NCBI GenBank assembly: GCA_024225395.1
Contig: JAAEMR010000193.1
Span: forward strand, 1 to 64,000
Direction of reading: 5' to 3'
Length of the DNA stretch: 64,000 nt
From: Gammaproteobacteria bacterium
GTDB taxonomy: Bacteria; Pseudomonadota; Gammaproteobacteria; GCA-001735895
This document shows, one piece after another, positions 54,369 to 63,882 of the stretch. Below the pieces are notes generated by a model. It saw only the letters and a list, made by a program, of their open reading frames with translations. It ran no database searches and had not been told where the DNA came from. The position numbers and the translations under genes are program-made. Within the stretch, counting starts at the first letter, position 1, and the number at the start of each line of letters is the position of its first letter.

Positions 54369-56525
54369 ATGAATATGAAATACTTTCATTTAAAACAATT
54401 AAAAGTTGCTCAGCAACTAGTCGACTTTGTGAATGATACAGTTTTACCCGGATTAGAATTTAAAGCTGATGAATTCTGGGCAAAATTTGAATCTATCCTG
54501 TTATTGCATAGCCAGACAAATAACACTCTCTTACACAAACGAGATGACTTTCAATCTCAACTTGATGGCTGGTATCATCAAAATCAATACAATGAAAATA
54601 GTTTCCCGGACTATAAACAATTTTTAACCGATATTCACTACCTGCTTGAAGAAGGTGAAGATTTTAAAGTTGATGTAAAAAATGTCGACAGGGAAATTTC
54701 AGTAATAGCCGCACCACAACTGGTAGTGCCCATCAATAATTCACGCTTTGTCATTAATGCTGCAAATGCCCGTTGGGGTAGTTTGTTTAATGCATTATAT
54801 GGTAGCGACATGATAACTAACGAAGGTGAAACTGCCAGGGCAGATAGTTACAATGAAAAACGAGGTGATCAGGTTTTTAATTTTGCCTATAACTGGCTGG
54901 ATGAAGTTTTACCTTTATTAAAGGGTTCACATTCGTCAGTCGTAAAATATCAGTTAACAGAACAACATGATACAAAGACAATAATCGCTGTGTTAGAAAA
55001 TGGTGATCAAACTCACCTTAAACACCCTGATCTATTTTGTGGATACACTCAAACTGAAAATCAGAGTTTTTTATTTCAGCACCATGACTTGCATTTTGAG
55101 TGCCAGTTAAACTCGCAGGGGGCTTTAAAAGATATTATTTTAGAAGCTGCTGTAAGCACAATTATTGACTGTGAAGATTCTGTTTCTGCGGTTGATATTG
55201 AAGATAAAATTCAGGTTTATAAAAACTGGTTTGAACTGATTAAAGGCAGTATTCAGTTTAAAATGAATCAGGCTGGAAAACAAATTACGCGGGTATTAAA
55301 CAGGGATCATTCGTACACCAGTGCTCAAGGAATAAATTTTGAGCTACCGGGCCGTAGCCTGATGTTAAATCGAAATACCGGTTTGCACATGTATTCCGAA
55401 CTGGTACTCACTGATAATAATGAAAAGCTTCCCGAGGGACTAATTGACGCACTCATCACGGTGTTAATTTCAATGCATGATTTAAAGCCCGACAGAGGCT
55501 TTAAAAATAGCCGACAAGGAAGTATTTATATCGTCAAACCTAAATTGCATGGCCCAGAAGAAGTCGCATTCAGCTGCAAGGTTTTTTCTGATATTGAACA
55601 GGCTTACAACCTTGAACAAAATACCATCAAAATTGGCATCATGGATGAAGAGCGGCGCACAACCATTAATTTAAAGGAATGTATCCGCCAGGCCAGACAG
55701 CGTGTTATTTTTATTAATACCGGGTTTCTGGATCGTACAGGCGATGAGATCCACAGCAGTATGGAAGCGGGCCCCATGCTACCGAAGGCCGAGATAAAAA
55801 CAGCAAAATGGATTGCTGCCTATGAAGACTGGAATGTGGACACCGGCCTGGAATGTGGTCTGGATGGTATAGCTCAAATAGGTAAAGGCATGTGGGCCGA
55901 GCCTGATAACCTGTTAGACATGTATCATTCAAAAATAGCACATCCACAATCTGGAGCTAACTGCGCATGGGTTCCATCACCCATGGCAGCAACTATTCAT
56001 GCTCTGCATTATCACCAGGTTAATGTAAAGCAACAGCAGCAAGTCTTAAAAACACGAAAAAGAGCCAGTGTCGATGATATCTTATCCATACCTTTGCTAC
56101 CCGCTTCAAGACAGTTAAGCAATGAGGAAATTCAATTTGAGCTGGATAACAATGCCCAGGGCATTTTAGGTTATGTGGTTAAGTGGATCGATATGGGTAT
56201 AGGCTGCTCTAAAGTACCGGATATCAATCATATTGAGTTAATGGAAGACCGGGCTACCTTAAGAATTTCCAGCCAGTTACTATCTAACTGGTTAAGGCAT
56301 GGAATATGTAGCAAACAACAGTTAATAGAATCGTTTAAACGCATGGCCAGCATCGTCGATCAACAAAATGAACAGGTAGCCGGATATAAAAACATGGCTC
56401 CACAGTTTTATGGCCAGGCTTTTAAAGCCGCTATTAACCTGGTTTTACAGGGAACAACAACAGCCAATGGTTACACAGAAGAACTACTGCATGATTATCG
56501 AACTAAAGTAAAGTCGAGTATTTAA
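54369..56525 (+). CDS. glcB: Malate synthase G
   Basis: Malate synthase G condenses glyoxylate with acetyl-CoA to give malate. The 718-residue length separates it from the shorter type A. Conserved parts include NARWGSLFNALYG, IIDCEDSVSAVDIEDK near residue 264, ILNRDHSYT, MDEERRTTINLKECI and FINTGFLDRTGDEIH. No isocitrate lyase or glycolate oxidase gene is adjacent, so the glyoxylate source lies elsewhere. Confidence 0.95.
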   Translation: MNMKYFHLKQLKVAQQLVDFVNDTVLPGLEFKADEFWAKFESILLLHSQTNNTLLHKRDDFQSQLDGWYHQNQYNENSFPDYKQFLTDIHYLLEEGEDFKVDVKNVDREISVIAAPQLVVPINNSRFVINAANARWGSLFNALYGSDMITNEGETARADSYNEKRGDQVFNFAYNWLDEVLPLLKGSHSSVVKYQLTEQHDTKTIIAVLENGDQTHLKHPDLFCGYTQTENQSFLFQHHDLHFECQLNSQGALKDIILEAAVSTIIDCEDSVSAVDIEDKIQVYKNWFELIKGSIQFKMNQAGKQITRVLNRDHSYTSAQGINFELPGRSLMLNRNTGLHMYSELVLTDNNEKLPEGLIDALITVLISMHDLKPDRGFKNSRQGSIYIVKPKLHGPEEVAFSCKVFSDIEQAYNLEQNTIKIGIMDEERRTTINLKECIRQARQRVIFINTGFLDRTGDEIHSSMEAGPMLPKAEIKTAKWIAAYEDWNVDTGLECGLDGIAQIGKGMWAEPDNLLDMYHSKIAHPQSGANCAWVPSPMAATIHALHYHQVNVKQQQQVLKTRKRASVDDILSIPLLPASRQLSNEEIQFELDNNAQGILGYVVKWIDMGIGCSKVPDINHIELMEDRATLRISSQLLSNWLRHGICSKQQLIESFKRMASIVDQQNEQVAGYKNMAPQFYGQAFKAAINLVLQGTTTANGYTEELLHDYRTKVKSSI

Positions 56526-56560
56526 CCAAACGGGTATTGATTACAATATTTGCTCAGTTG

Positions 56561-57184
56561 CTATTCGATCTGTTTTGTTAATACCCACCCACTTGCTGAA
56601 TACGTACGTATTGCTTTAATAAATAGCTGGGCTCCGCTCTGAGCCGTTTGTCGAGTAATATCATTACGATTATATTGTGAATCCAGTTTCATCGCTTTTT
56701 GAAGCACAATATCACCCGTATCTAATTGATTGTCCAACAGGTGCAAAGTGATACCAAAATTATAATCTTTGACTAATAGCTGATCCCCAATGGGATCAAC
56801 GCCTCGATATTTTGGTAACAGTGACGGGTGTAAATTCAATGCCTTTTTTGAAACAGCATTCAAAACCTCAACAGGCAATAATTTTGGCCAGCAGGCTACC
56901 AGTAAAAAATCAGCCTTTAATTTTCTAATTTGTTGATGCAGTTCTATTTCTGACTCAAAAAAAACTGGAATATTTTCTGCAGAAATTAATTGAACCACAG
57001 CATCCCGGGATTTGTTTATTTCAAGCTCTATATTTGCAAATGATGATTGTACCTGCAAGGGCGAACCCCCTGACTGGATATAGGCAACAGGTTGTACACT
57101 TTCTTTTATCAGGGTCTGTAACACTTGATAGGTAAATAGACCACCTGTACCTAGAACTACAAAACGATCCGGCTTAGTCATCAC
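56561..57184 (-). CDS. Short formyltransferase-fold protein (Fmt N-domain only)
   Basis: The 207 residues match the catalytic domain of methionyl-tRNA formyltransferase: an N-terminal Rossmann start ([14 protein letters not shown]), [18 protein letters not shown] near residue 117 with the catalytic Asn and His, and [14 protein letters not shown] with the Asp. The roughly 100-residue tRNA-binding C-terminal domain of Fmt is missing. It overlaps def by 11 bases, taking the place fmt often holds. It may formylate a sugar nucleotide or other amine; a full fmt should exist elsewhere. Confidence 0.78.
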   Translation of the reverse strand: MMTKPDRFVVLGTGGLFTYQVLQTLIKESVQPVAYIQSGGSPLQVQSSFANIELEINKSRDAVVQLISAENIPVFFESEIELHQQIRKLKADFLLVACWPKLLPVEVLNAVSKKALNLHPSLLPKYRGVDPIGDQLLVKDYNFGITLHLLDNQLDTGDIVLQKAMKLDSQYNRNDITRQTAQSGAQLFIKAIRTYSASGWVLTKQIE

Positions 57185-57719
57185 AGGGTTGTGCAGTCAT
57201 CAGCCCATTACTTTCCAGTTCTTCTATAAATCCGAATGATTGCATATTAGTAATTCGTTGAGGGTATAAAATTCCATCCAGATGATCACATTCGTGTTGC
57301 ACGACCCTGGCATGAAAATCTTTAACTTCGCGTGTAAAAGACTGACCTGTTGCATCAAAGCCGCTATAACGAATATGTTTGTTACGAGGAACCAGGGCAC
57401 GCATACCGGGCACGCTTAAACAACCTTCCCAGCATTCATCCATTTCATCACTGAGCATGCTAATTTCAGGATTAATTAAAACCGTTGAAGGAATCTCTAA
57501 CGCATCGGGGTAACGCGGGTTATTTTCAAAACCGAAGATAATGATCCGTAAATTAATGCCTATTTGAGGCGCAGCCAGTCCGGCACCATTTTCTGCCTGC
57601 ATGGTTTCCCACATATCGGAAATCAGTGCATCAAGATAAGCCGTATTAAAATCTGTTACCGGTTTTGAAACTCGTAACAGGCCGGGCTCACCCATGCGTA
57701 ATACTTTATGAATTGCCAT
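57174..57719 (-). CDS. def: Peptide deformylase
   Basis: Deformylase removes the formyl group from new N-termini. The three metal-site motifs are present: [10 protein letters not shown] near residue 43, EGCLSVPG near 93 and HECDHLDG near 137. The length of 181 residues is normal. It begins [21 protein letters not shown] and overlaps the downstream formyltransferase-like gene. The insert [12 protein letters not shown] is typical of type 1B forms. Confidence 0.94.
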   Translation of the reverse strand: MAIHKVLRMGEPGLLRVSKPVTDFNTAYLDALISDMWETMQAENGAGLAAPQIGINLRIIIFGFENNPRYPDALEIPSTVLINPEISMLSDEMDECWEGCLSVPGMRALVPRNKHIRYSGFDATGQSFTREVKDFHARVVQHECDHLDGILYPQRITNMQSFGFIEELESNGLMTAQPCDD

Positions 57720-57957
57720 AAAACTTCTGTTTAAGAACTAAGGCAATGATTGTAGCAATTTATCCACGGCATAATGTAGTTTAGATGTTATGTATTTCAT
57801 CTAATAATAAAAATAAAAATGGATACGCTCCTTTTAGCCGGTTCATTATTTTTAAATTATCTAATGGTTGATAAACTGAATTGTCAATATATATATCATC
57901 TCGTTCAACCTTATGCTGTATAGTTCTCTATACCCATATTATTTATAAGCTTTAATA

Positions 57958-58320
57958 ATGAAAACAAGTGAACTCATCTGGCAGGATAAACAGCATCAGG
58001 TACTGCTTGAATTAATCGAACAGATCATTAGCAGTAATGGTGATGCTAGTATATTCCGCCAACTGTATGAATATGCAGAGAATCATTTTTCTCTCGAAGA
58101 GGAGTATATGATCAAGCTTAATTTTCCCGAGGCTGAAGAGCATATTCGAGCGCATGACAAGTTTCGCTCTGAACTTGAAAGTATGATGCAGGAATTTACC
58201 AGTTATGATGAACTGTTTCGAAAGGCACTTGCTGAATTTCTGTCCGAATGGCTTAAAGGTCATATCTATGGGATCGATAAGAAACTCGAAGCCTTTATTT
58301 TAAAATCTCCCTATAAATAA
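57958..58320 (+). CDS. Bacteriohemerythrin-like oxygen-binding protein
   Basis: The 120-residue four-helix protein has histidines and acids at the di-iron ligand positions: DKQHQVLLELI near residue 12, ENHFSLEEEYM near 41, HIRAHDKF near 61 and WLKGHIYGIDK near 98. Such single-domain proteins bind O2 reversibly and may carry or sense it. The gene stands alone upstream of rarD, 21 bp apart, after a 240-bp AT-rich region in which I see no defined signal. Confidence 0.88.
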   Translation: MKTSELIWQDKQHQVLLELIEQIISSNGDASIFRQLYEYAENHFSLEEEYMIKLNFPEAEEHIRAHDKFRSELESMMQEFTSYDELFRKALAEFLSEWLKGHIYGIDKKLEAFILKSPYK

Positions 58321-58341
58321 TCCCTCCGTATTAATTAACTG

Positions 58342-59232
58342 ATGCTCTCTTTTAGTAACACTTATCAGGGGCTAATTTCCGGCTTCATCGCCTATTCCAT
58401 GTGGGGAATTTTCCCATTATTTTTTCACCTACTCCGTGATGTTCCTTCTACCGAGGTATTAATGCACCGTGTCATCTGGTCATTTATTTTTGTCGGGTTA
58501 ATTATCACGTTGATTGGGCAAAAAAATCGTTTAATTGAATCACTAAAAACCCCGGGGTTGATCAAAGGACTGGCAGTATCATCACTGTTAGTCAGTGTTA
58601 ACTGGTTGATTTATATATGGTCTGTCGCGCAGGGTAGAGTACTGGAATCCAGTCTGGGGTATTTTTTAACACCCCTGGTCAGCGTATTCCTGGCACAAGT
58701 ATTTTTAAAGGAGCAGCTTAATTTTTCACGCCAGCTAGCGATTGTACTCGCCAGCATTGGCATCCTGTGGTTGATCATTAGACTTGGTTATTTACCCTGG
58801 ATCTCCTTATCACTTGCCCTGAGTTTTGGTTTATACGGACTGGCCAGAAAACAACTGCCTGTTGATACCTTAACGGGCCTGTCCATAGAAACCGGCATCA
58901 TGTTGCCATTTGCATTGAGTTACTGGGCTTACCTGCTGTGGCAACAGGATTCATTGTTTTATATCGCTGGCAGTGATCTCACCTTACTGTTCATGGTGAG
59001 CGGTGTTGTAACAGCCCTGCCATTATTACTTTTTGCATCGGCGACTAAAAAACTGAGTTTAAGTGCTATTGGATTTATGATGTACATAAATCCTACGCTA
59101 CAGTTTCTTATTGCTGTTTTTATTTTGCAAGAGTCCTTCGATAGCGACCAGTTAATTGGTTTTATTTTTATCTGGTGTGCGTTGCTGGTTTTTACGTTTG
59201 GGTCGTTGAAAAAACAGGCTTCAACAGAATGA
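58342..59232 (+). CDS. rarD: RarD (chloramphenicol-sensitivity DMT transporter)
   Basis: This EamA-family membrane protein has 296 residues and ten helices. The RarD features GFIAYSMWGIFPLFFHLL, EVLMHRVIWSFIFVG and ESSLGYFLTPLVSVFLAQVFLKE are clear. The transported compound is unknown despite the name. It may be co-transcribed with the hemerythrin gene. Confidence 0.9.
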   Translation: MLSFSNTYQGLISGFIAYSMWGIFPLFFHLLRDVPSTEVLMHRVIWSFIFVGLIITLIGQKNRLIESLKTPGLIKGLAVSSLLVSVNWLIYIWSVAQGRVLESSLGYFLTPLVSVFLAQVFLKEQLNFSRQLAIVLASIGILWLIIRLGYLPWISLSLALSFGLYGLARKQLPVDTLTGLSIETGIMLPFALSYWAYLLWQQDSLFYIAGSDLTLLFMVSGVVTALPLLLFASATKKLSLSAIGFMMYINPTLQFLIAVFILQESFDSDQLIGFIFIWCALLVFTFGSLKKQASTE

Positions 59233-59234
59233 GC

Positions 59235-60287
59235 TTAAAGATCTATAGATGTATAACGACGCCACTGTTGAAAAGTATCAAACTCTTTATACCCATTATT
59301 CAGAATATAACTCAGCATGCTGCGCATACGATAGAGTTTAACTACCGAATCGATACGTAAAACTTCATTACCCTGCTCATCAAAAAAGACTGTCGTCGGC
59401 ATGTAATGTATGTTCAGCTGGTCAGCCCAATCTTTAGCCGACATTTTTTTGCCTTTCGGCGTGAGAACCGGGGTATCAGACCAGGCATCGAGTTGACGTA
59501 ATTCGAAACCTTTTAATAATTGTTTGGTTTCATCATTATTTAAAGGTTCGGAATGCAACTGATCACAGGCATGACATTGCTGTTGCTCGAAAATAACCGC
59601 GAGTGGTTTATTGCTTGCGGCAGCACGTCTGTCTAAAACGATGGGGCCGTTAAAAAATTGCTCATGTTCATTCAAATCTTCTATGTCAAAGCGTGGAGGA
59701 GGGTCCGCACGTTCCAGATAATCGCGAAACTGTTCAGTTTTATAAAAGTCTTCCACGATATATTTCATCACCGCCTGAAATCGATAAGGCTTGTAATAAC
59801 CACGCATCTTAAAGGCAGTTTTACCCGTTTCATCGAAGAAAATAAGTGAAGGCGTGAAATTTGTATTTTGTTGAATAGCCAGATCACGCTCGGTGATTTC
59901 AGTGCCATCAAATAAAGTGATCCTGCGACTGCCCCAGATATCCAGTGAAATAATGTCGTAGTGTTCACGAACATATTTCACTATATCGGGTTTGGTCAAA
60001 TTGATTTCCATCAGCGCTTTACAGTAAGCGCAATGCTCCTGACCAAAATATAGTGCTATACCCTGTTTTCCGCCGGCAATAGCATCAACCAGGTCTTCAC
60101 GTAAATCTAAAAAAGATTCCTTAAACCATTCGGGGTGTATTATTTCACGTGCAACCGGGGCGTCATTAAACCCCAGCTCAAAGGCTTCTTCAAAACTGAC
60201 TTCTTTGTCAGCCAGCAAGGTACCGGTAGTGCTTTGAAAACCCACTACAAAGAGAGTAAATAGAAATGACCAGCGAGTTATTTGCAT
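59235..60287 (-). CDS. Exported protein with two thioredoxin-like domains
   Basis: After a signal peptide (1-26), residues 60-195 form one thioredoxin fold with the redox motif CAYC near residue 87, and residues 210-335 a second with CHAC near 237. Both have the following cis-proline neighbourhood (FTPSLIFFDETG and YMPTTVFFDEQG), so the gene looks like an internal duplication or fusion. Related single-domain proteins (SoxW type) occur with sulfur-oxidation genes. A periplasmic thiol-reductant role is likely; the partner is unknown. Confidence 0.8.
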   Translation of the reverse strand: MQITRWSFLFTLFVVGFQSTTGTLLADKEVSFEEAFELGFNDAPVAREIIHPEWFKESFLDLREDLVDAIAGGKQGIALYFGQEHCAYCKALMEINLTKPDIVKYVREHYDIISLDIWGSRRITLFDGTEITERDLAIQQNTNFTPSLIFFDETGKTAFKMRGYYKPYRFQAVMKYIVEDFYKTEQFRDYLERADPPPRFDIEDLNEHEQFFNGPIVLDRRAAASNKPLAVIFEQQQCHACDQLHSEPLNNDETKQLLKGFELRQLDAWSDTPVLTPKGKKMSAKDWADQLNIHYMPTTVFFDEQGNEVLRIDSVVKLYRMRSMLSYILNNGYKEFDTFQQWRRYTSIDL

Positions 60288-60426
60288 ATAAAGAGCTTAT
60301 TGTTTCCAGCATCATGCCTTAAGCCCGTTATGGAGTCTATAATTCAGGTCAAGCTTGAGCTGATTTATAGTTGTGTAGCAATTAGCGTCTTTTTTAGCCG
60401 TTGGTCACCAACCGGTAACAAGCCTG

Positions 60427-60846
60427 TTATTGAACCAGAAAATTAGAAAACAGGATTTCTTCAATATCTGTGTTATTGGTCATCTGCTCGATCATATCGC
60501 GAATTTCTACGGTTGCCAGTTTACGAATTTCTTCTCTTTTGGCAGGCGTTTTCATATCAACAACGTTTTGCTCACTGAGCAATAAAATCAATTTATGCCG
60601 TATGGCTGGAATATGCGCTTCAATAGCTTCTTTTGCTGCTTCACTTTTTACCAGTACATCAGCTTTTATCTGTAAAAAAACATGTCGATTTGCATTCGTT
60701 GACAGATTCAGAATCATCGGTTTTTTACCCAATGATATGTAACTCGGTTTCTCTTTCGGGGCTTCTTCTTCATCTGCAGCGAATACTGCCGTGTTGAAGC
60801 AAAATAAAAAAAGACTTAAAAATACGCTATAACTTTTGAATGACAT
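60427..60846 (-). CDS. FliL-like protein, exported form
   Basis: The 139-residue protein has the FliL C-terminal pattern: YISLGKKPMILNL, HVFLQIKADVLVKS, IRHKLILLLSEQ and IEEILFSNFLVQ. True FliL is held by an N-terminal membrane helix at the flagellar motor. Here the N-terminus looks like a cleavable signal peptide (AVFA-ADEEE), and no flagellar gene is within view. It may act in another stomatin-like membrane context. It lies about 140 bp upstream of the thioredoxin-like gene. Confidence 0.8.
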   Translation of the reverse strand: MSFKSYSVFLSLFLFCFNTAVFAADEEEAPKEKPSYISLGKKPMILNLSTNANRHVFLQIKADVLVKSEAAKEAIEAHIPAIRHKLILLLSEQNVVDMKTPAKREEIRKLATVEIRDMIEQMTNNTDIEEILFSNFLVQ

Positions 60847-60905
60847 GGTTTTTTCCTGCTCAGTTGTACTATTATTATGGCCTATTTTCAGAGAAATTCA
60901 GATTT

Positions 60906-61136
60906 ATGACTCCACAGGAAATTCAACAGCTCATTGAAGCTAAAATGACTGGTGCTAAAGTTAGTGTCAGTGGCGAAGAAGGGAAATTTACCGCCGAAGT
61001 GATCAGTAATCAGTTCGAAGATCTGATGATCATTAAACGCCACAAACTGGTGTATGCCTGTGTTAAAGATGAAATCACTTCAGGAGCTTTGCATGCACTT
61101 ACCATCGTCGCAAAAACACCTGCAGAAGTCGCTTAG
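60906..61136 (+). CDS. ibaG: BolA-family protein IbaG
   Basis: The 76-residue BolA-fold protein reads MTPQEIQQLIEAKMTGAKV, then VSNQFEDLMIIKRHKLVYACV-like, ending HALTIVAKTPAEV (the second string differs from the sequence only in its first residue, I). IbaG works with monothiol glutaredoxins in iron-sulfur and acid-stress physiology. The open frame begins at 60840, but the first 22 residues are hydrophobic and unlike the family, so ATG 60906 is chosen. Confidence 0.88.
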   Translation: MTPQEIQQLIEAKMTGAKVSVSGEEGKFTAEVISNQFEDLMIIKRHKLVYACVKDEITSGALHALTIVAKTPAEVA

Positions 61137-61365
61137 CCTGCATTTCTCACCGGGCGGCAAGATAATCACGTAGAACTCCGGGGTTACAGGGAATTACCTG
61201 GAGGAGTGGAATAACAGTGCGGATTTCTGACTGACAAATCTGTCAGCAACAGATTTGAACAGTTCTACTGACCCGAAGGGTGGAGGGCAGGATGCCCGGA
61301 ATACTATAATTTTCTGTAAATTCTAAGAACTGGTGAGGACATGTTAATCCTGTGAAAAATACGGA
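61137..61365 (+). other. GGA-rich, hairpin-rich intergenic region
   Basis: This 229-bp gap has ten GGA trinucleotides on the plus strand and several short hairpins. GGGC-AGGAT-GCCC (61285-61297) presents AGGA in its loop; ACCC-GAA-GGGT (61270-61281) adjoins it; CAAATCTGT-N5-ACAGATTTG (61235-61257) has a 9-bp stem. GGA in hairpin loops is how CsrA/RsmA-sequestering RNAs look. There is no clear terminator with a T tract, and no promoter could be placed with confidence. Confidence 0.3.
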
Positions 61366-62877
61366 TTAGGCTGATTTCAGAATTAGTTGGTCTCTGCCAC
61401 TATTTTTAGCTTCATACAGTGCTTTATCAGCCCGCTCATAAATACTCTCAGCACTATCTTCACTGGTAATTGCGGTAAGACCCGCAGAAAGGCTGATATC
61501 GACCCGTTGCTGTTTAAAGCGGAAGCTGGAAGTGCCCACTGACGAGCGAATTTTCTCTACCAGAGGCTGTGCATTTTGCATCGTGGTTTTGGGCAAGAGT
61601 AACACAAACTCTTCACCACCAATGCGAAACAGAAAGTCTGTCTTACGAATATTTTTAGCCATCATTCTAGCCACTATTTGCAAAGCTTTATCACCTGCAT
61701 TATGACCAAATTGATCATTCACAACTTTAAAATGGTCAATATCGAGTATCGCGAAACTAAAAGTTTCGTGATAACGTGACCAACGCGAGATTTCCTGCTC
61801 AAGAATTTCATCATAAGATAAACGGCTGCGAACACCGGTTAATGCATCGAACATTAACTTCTGACGGTTCTCAGATAACTTTATTTGCAATTCAGAAGAT
61901 TCCTTTTCCATGAGTTTTATCTGTTGCTGTAATTCAGAATTGCGCTTTTCCGCTTTTAGATAACGTTCATTATCACGCTGAACAAATGAAGAAACTCCTG
62001 TTTTAATCGAACCCAGGTGCTCTTTGATACTACTTTTTAGCTTATGAATATCATCTTCCTGAATGACCTGGGTTTGAATACTTTCAACACTTTCTGTCAT
62101 CAGGCTTTGCAGATTAGCAGAATCTTTTCGCCCTTCCAGCGAATCAATTTGCTCATCAGTCAGCACGTTAGAGATATCATTTAGCTGCCGGGTAACATCG
62201 ACGATCAGGCTTTCCATTTCAATTTTTTCATGATTGATACCACGGATAATGCTATGAATTTCACTAATTATGTCATCCAGGTAGCTACCCCAGTCGATAC
62301 ACTCAAAGTCTGAACCCAGTTTTTCCTGAATACCTTCTAGTTGCTTTGAAGTTCCATGAGCCAGCGCAATTTTTTCTGTCAGAGAGATCAGAACCTGCTG
62401 TATAGATGATTTATCAGAAGGCTCTTGCGGTAGTAGTTCATTAACAATTTCAGCCAGGTTACTCAGGCATTGGTCACTATCCATGCTGCTGATTGAAGCC
62501 TTAAAGTTATCTATCCGGGCTTTATAGTCTGTATCGAACTGTAGTTGATTGATCAACTGCAACAGGCTGGCATGAAAATCAGCATTGGAACTGCCTGCTT
62601 CGAAACACTGAGCAGGCTGAGTAACATCCATTTTAGCCAATAGCGTTGATAACTCTTCCAGGTTCAATTCCAGGGCAGCATCATTTTTTTTACAGGAATT
62701 TTTCTGGATTTTTTGCAGCAATGTATCCAGTTGATCATTAATACCTTTTGCCGAAATACTGATTCGAGATATCGCTTTACGCAATAATTTTTCCAGTTTA
62801 TACCAGGTGGTCTCCATGTCTTCCAGCTGCTGCAAACTATTAAAGTATTTAGCTTTCCAGTCTTTTTTGTCTGCCAC
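61366..62877 (-). CDS. Diguanylate cyclase (GGDEF) with long helical N-terminus
   Basis: The 503-residue cytoplasmic protein has residues 1-330 almost wholly helical with a coiled coil near 295-335 (KAEKRNSELQQQIKLMEKE), then a GGDEF domain at about 340-500. DALTGVRSRLSYDEIL, FAILDIDHFKVVNDQFGHNAG and FRIGGEEFVLLLPK are intact, and RKTD in the correct place before the loop is a canonical inhibitory site. The N-terminal half resembles the helical regions of polar or cytoplasmic GGDEF proteins. It stands as a single gene. Confidence 0.92.
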   Translation of the reverse strand: MADKKDWKAKYFNSLQQLEDMETTWYKLEKLLRKAISRISISAKGINDQLDTLLQKIQKNSCKKNDAALELNLEELSTLLAKMDVTQPAQCFEAGSSNADFHASLLQLINQLQFDTDYKARIDNFKASISSMDSDQCLSNLAEIVNELLPQEPSDKSSIQQVLISLTEKIALAHGTSKQLEGIQEKLGSDFECIDWGSYLDDIISEIHSIIRGINHEKIEMESLIVDVTRQLNDISNVLTDEQIDSLEGRKDSANLQSLMTESVESIQTQVIQEDDIHKLKSSIKEHLGSIKTGVSSFVQRDNERYLKAEKRNSELQQQIKLMEKESSELQIKLSENRQKLMFDALTGVRSRLSYDEILEQEISRWSRYHETFSFAILDIDHFKVVNDQFGHNAGDKALQIVARMMAKNIRKTDFLFRIGGEEFVLLLPKTTMQNAQPLVEKIRSSVGTSSFRFKQQRVDISLSAGLTAITSEDSAESIYERADKALYEAKNSGRDQLILKSA

Positions 62878-63018
62878 GCTTATTTTATCCTGTAACTAGA
62901 ATTATTATTGATGCAACAGCCAATAAGGATTTATTGTGCACTCAGCTATTAGTGTAGAATTTATTTTCTCAGTTTCCAGTGCTTGACGAAAAATAATTTG
63001 CATAATGACCTCGTTCCG

Positions 63019-63882
63019 ATGAAAAAATCACCTATCTTACTAATCGGTAACTGCGTAGTGGATCAGGTATGGGAGCTGGAGTATTTCCCTGACCAGGATG
63101 AGGAAATGCGGGCAATTGCAAAAAACAGGGGTTTGGGTGGCAATGCCTGCAACACTGCACAGATTCTGGCTCAGCTGGAAAACGATGTCGAAATTGTCAG
63201 TAGTCTCGCACAGGATTCAACTTCTGACTGGCTATTACAACAATTATCTGGGCAGGGTATAACGACCTCGCTGTGCATTCAAAAACCGGGTTATAGCAGC
63301 GCAGAATCCTCAATCTGGATTAATAGTCAGAATGGAAGCCGAACCATTGTGCACCATCGTGATTTACCCGAACTTTCAATTGCTGAACTGTTAAAGATTC
63401 CACTGCAGCAATATCAATGGATACATTTTGAAGGTCGAAATATCGAGACATTAGTTGACTATCTTAACAGGGTTGAAAAGCCCGTCTGTCCAGTTTCGCT
63501 GGAAATAGAAAAAGATCGCAAAGGTTTAGAATTATTGCTGCCTTTTGTCGATACCGTTATCGTTTCCAGTGCCTATTTAAACAGTAGACAGATCACTGCT
63601 GATCAGTGTTTTGAGGATTTATCTTACTATAATAACAAACTCAATATTGTCTGCACCCTGGGGTCAGATGGGCTTATTGCTATAGACCAAAACGGAAAGC
63701 TCATCACTCTGGCCGCCGAAAAAGTCGATAAAGTGGTTGACACTATCGGAGCAGGAGACTGTTTTATTGCCGGACTTATCAATCACTTAAACCGGCAGAA
63801 TGACTTTGAATCCGCGCTGATTGCAGCCAGTCAATTAGCCGCTCAAAAAATTCAATTCAGAGGCATGAAATTTAATGACTGA
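63019..63882 (+). CDS. PfkB-family sugar kinase
   Basis: This is a ribokinase-type carbohydrate kinase. It starts MKKSPILLIGNCVVDQVWEL; RGLGGNACNTAQILAQL near residue 35 is signature 1 and DTIGAGDCFIAGLI near 240 is signature 2 with the catalytic Asp. The frame reaches back to a TTG at 62983; ATG 63019 (287 residues) fits the family better. The substrate could be a sugar, fructose phosphate or nucleoside. It overlaps the next gene by 8 bases. Confidence 0.87.
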   Translation: MKKSPILLIGNCVVDQVWELEYFPDQDEEMRAIAKNRGLGGNACNTAQILAQLENDVEIVSSLAQDSTSDWLLQQLSGQGITTSLCIQKPGYSSAESSIWINSQNGSRTIVHHRDLPELSIAELLKIPLQQYQWIHFEGRNIETLVDYLNRVEKPVCPVSLEIEKDRKGLELLLPFVDTVIVSSAYLNSRQITADQCFEDLSYYNNKLNIVCTLGSDGLIAIDQNGKLITLAAEKVDKVVDTIGAGDCFIAGLINHLNRQNDFESALIAASQLAAQKIQFRGMKFND

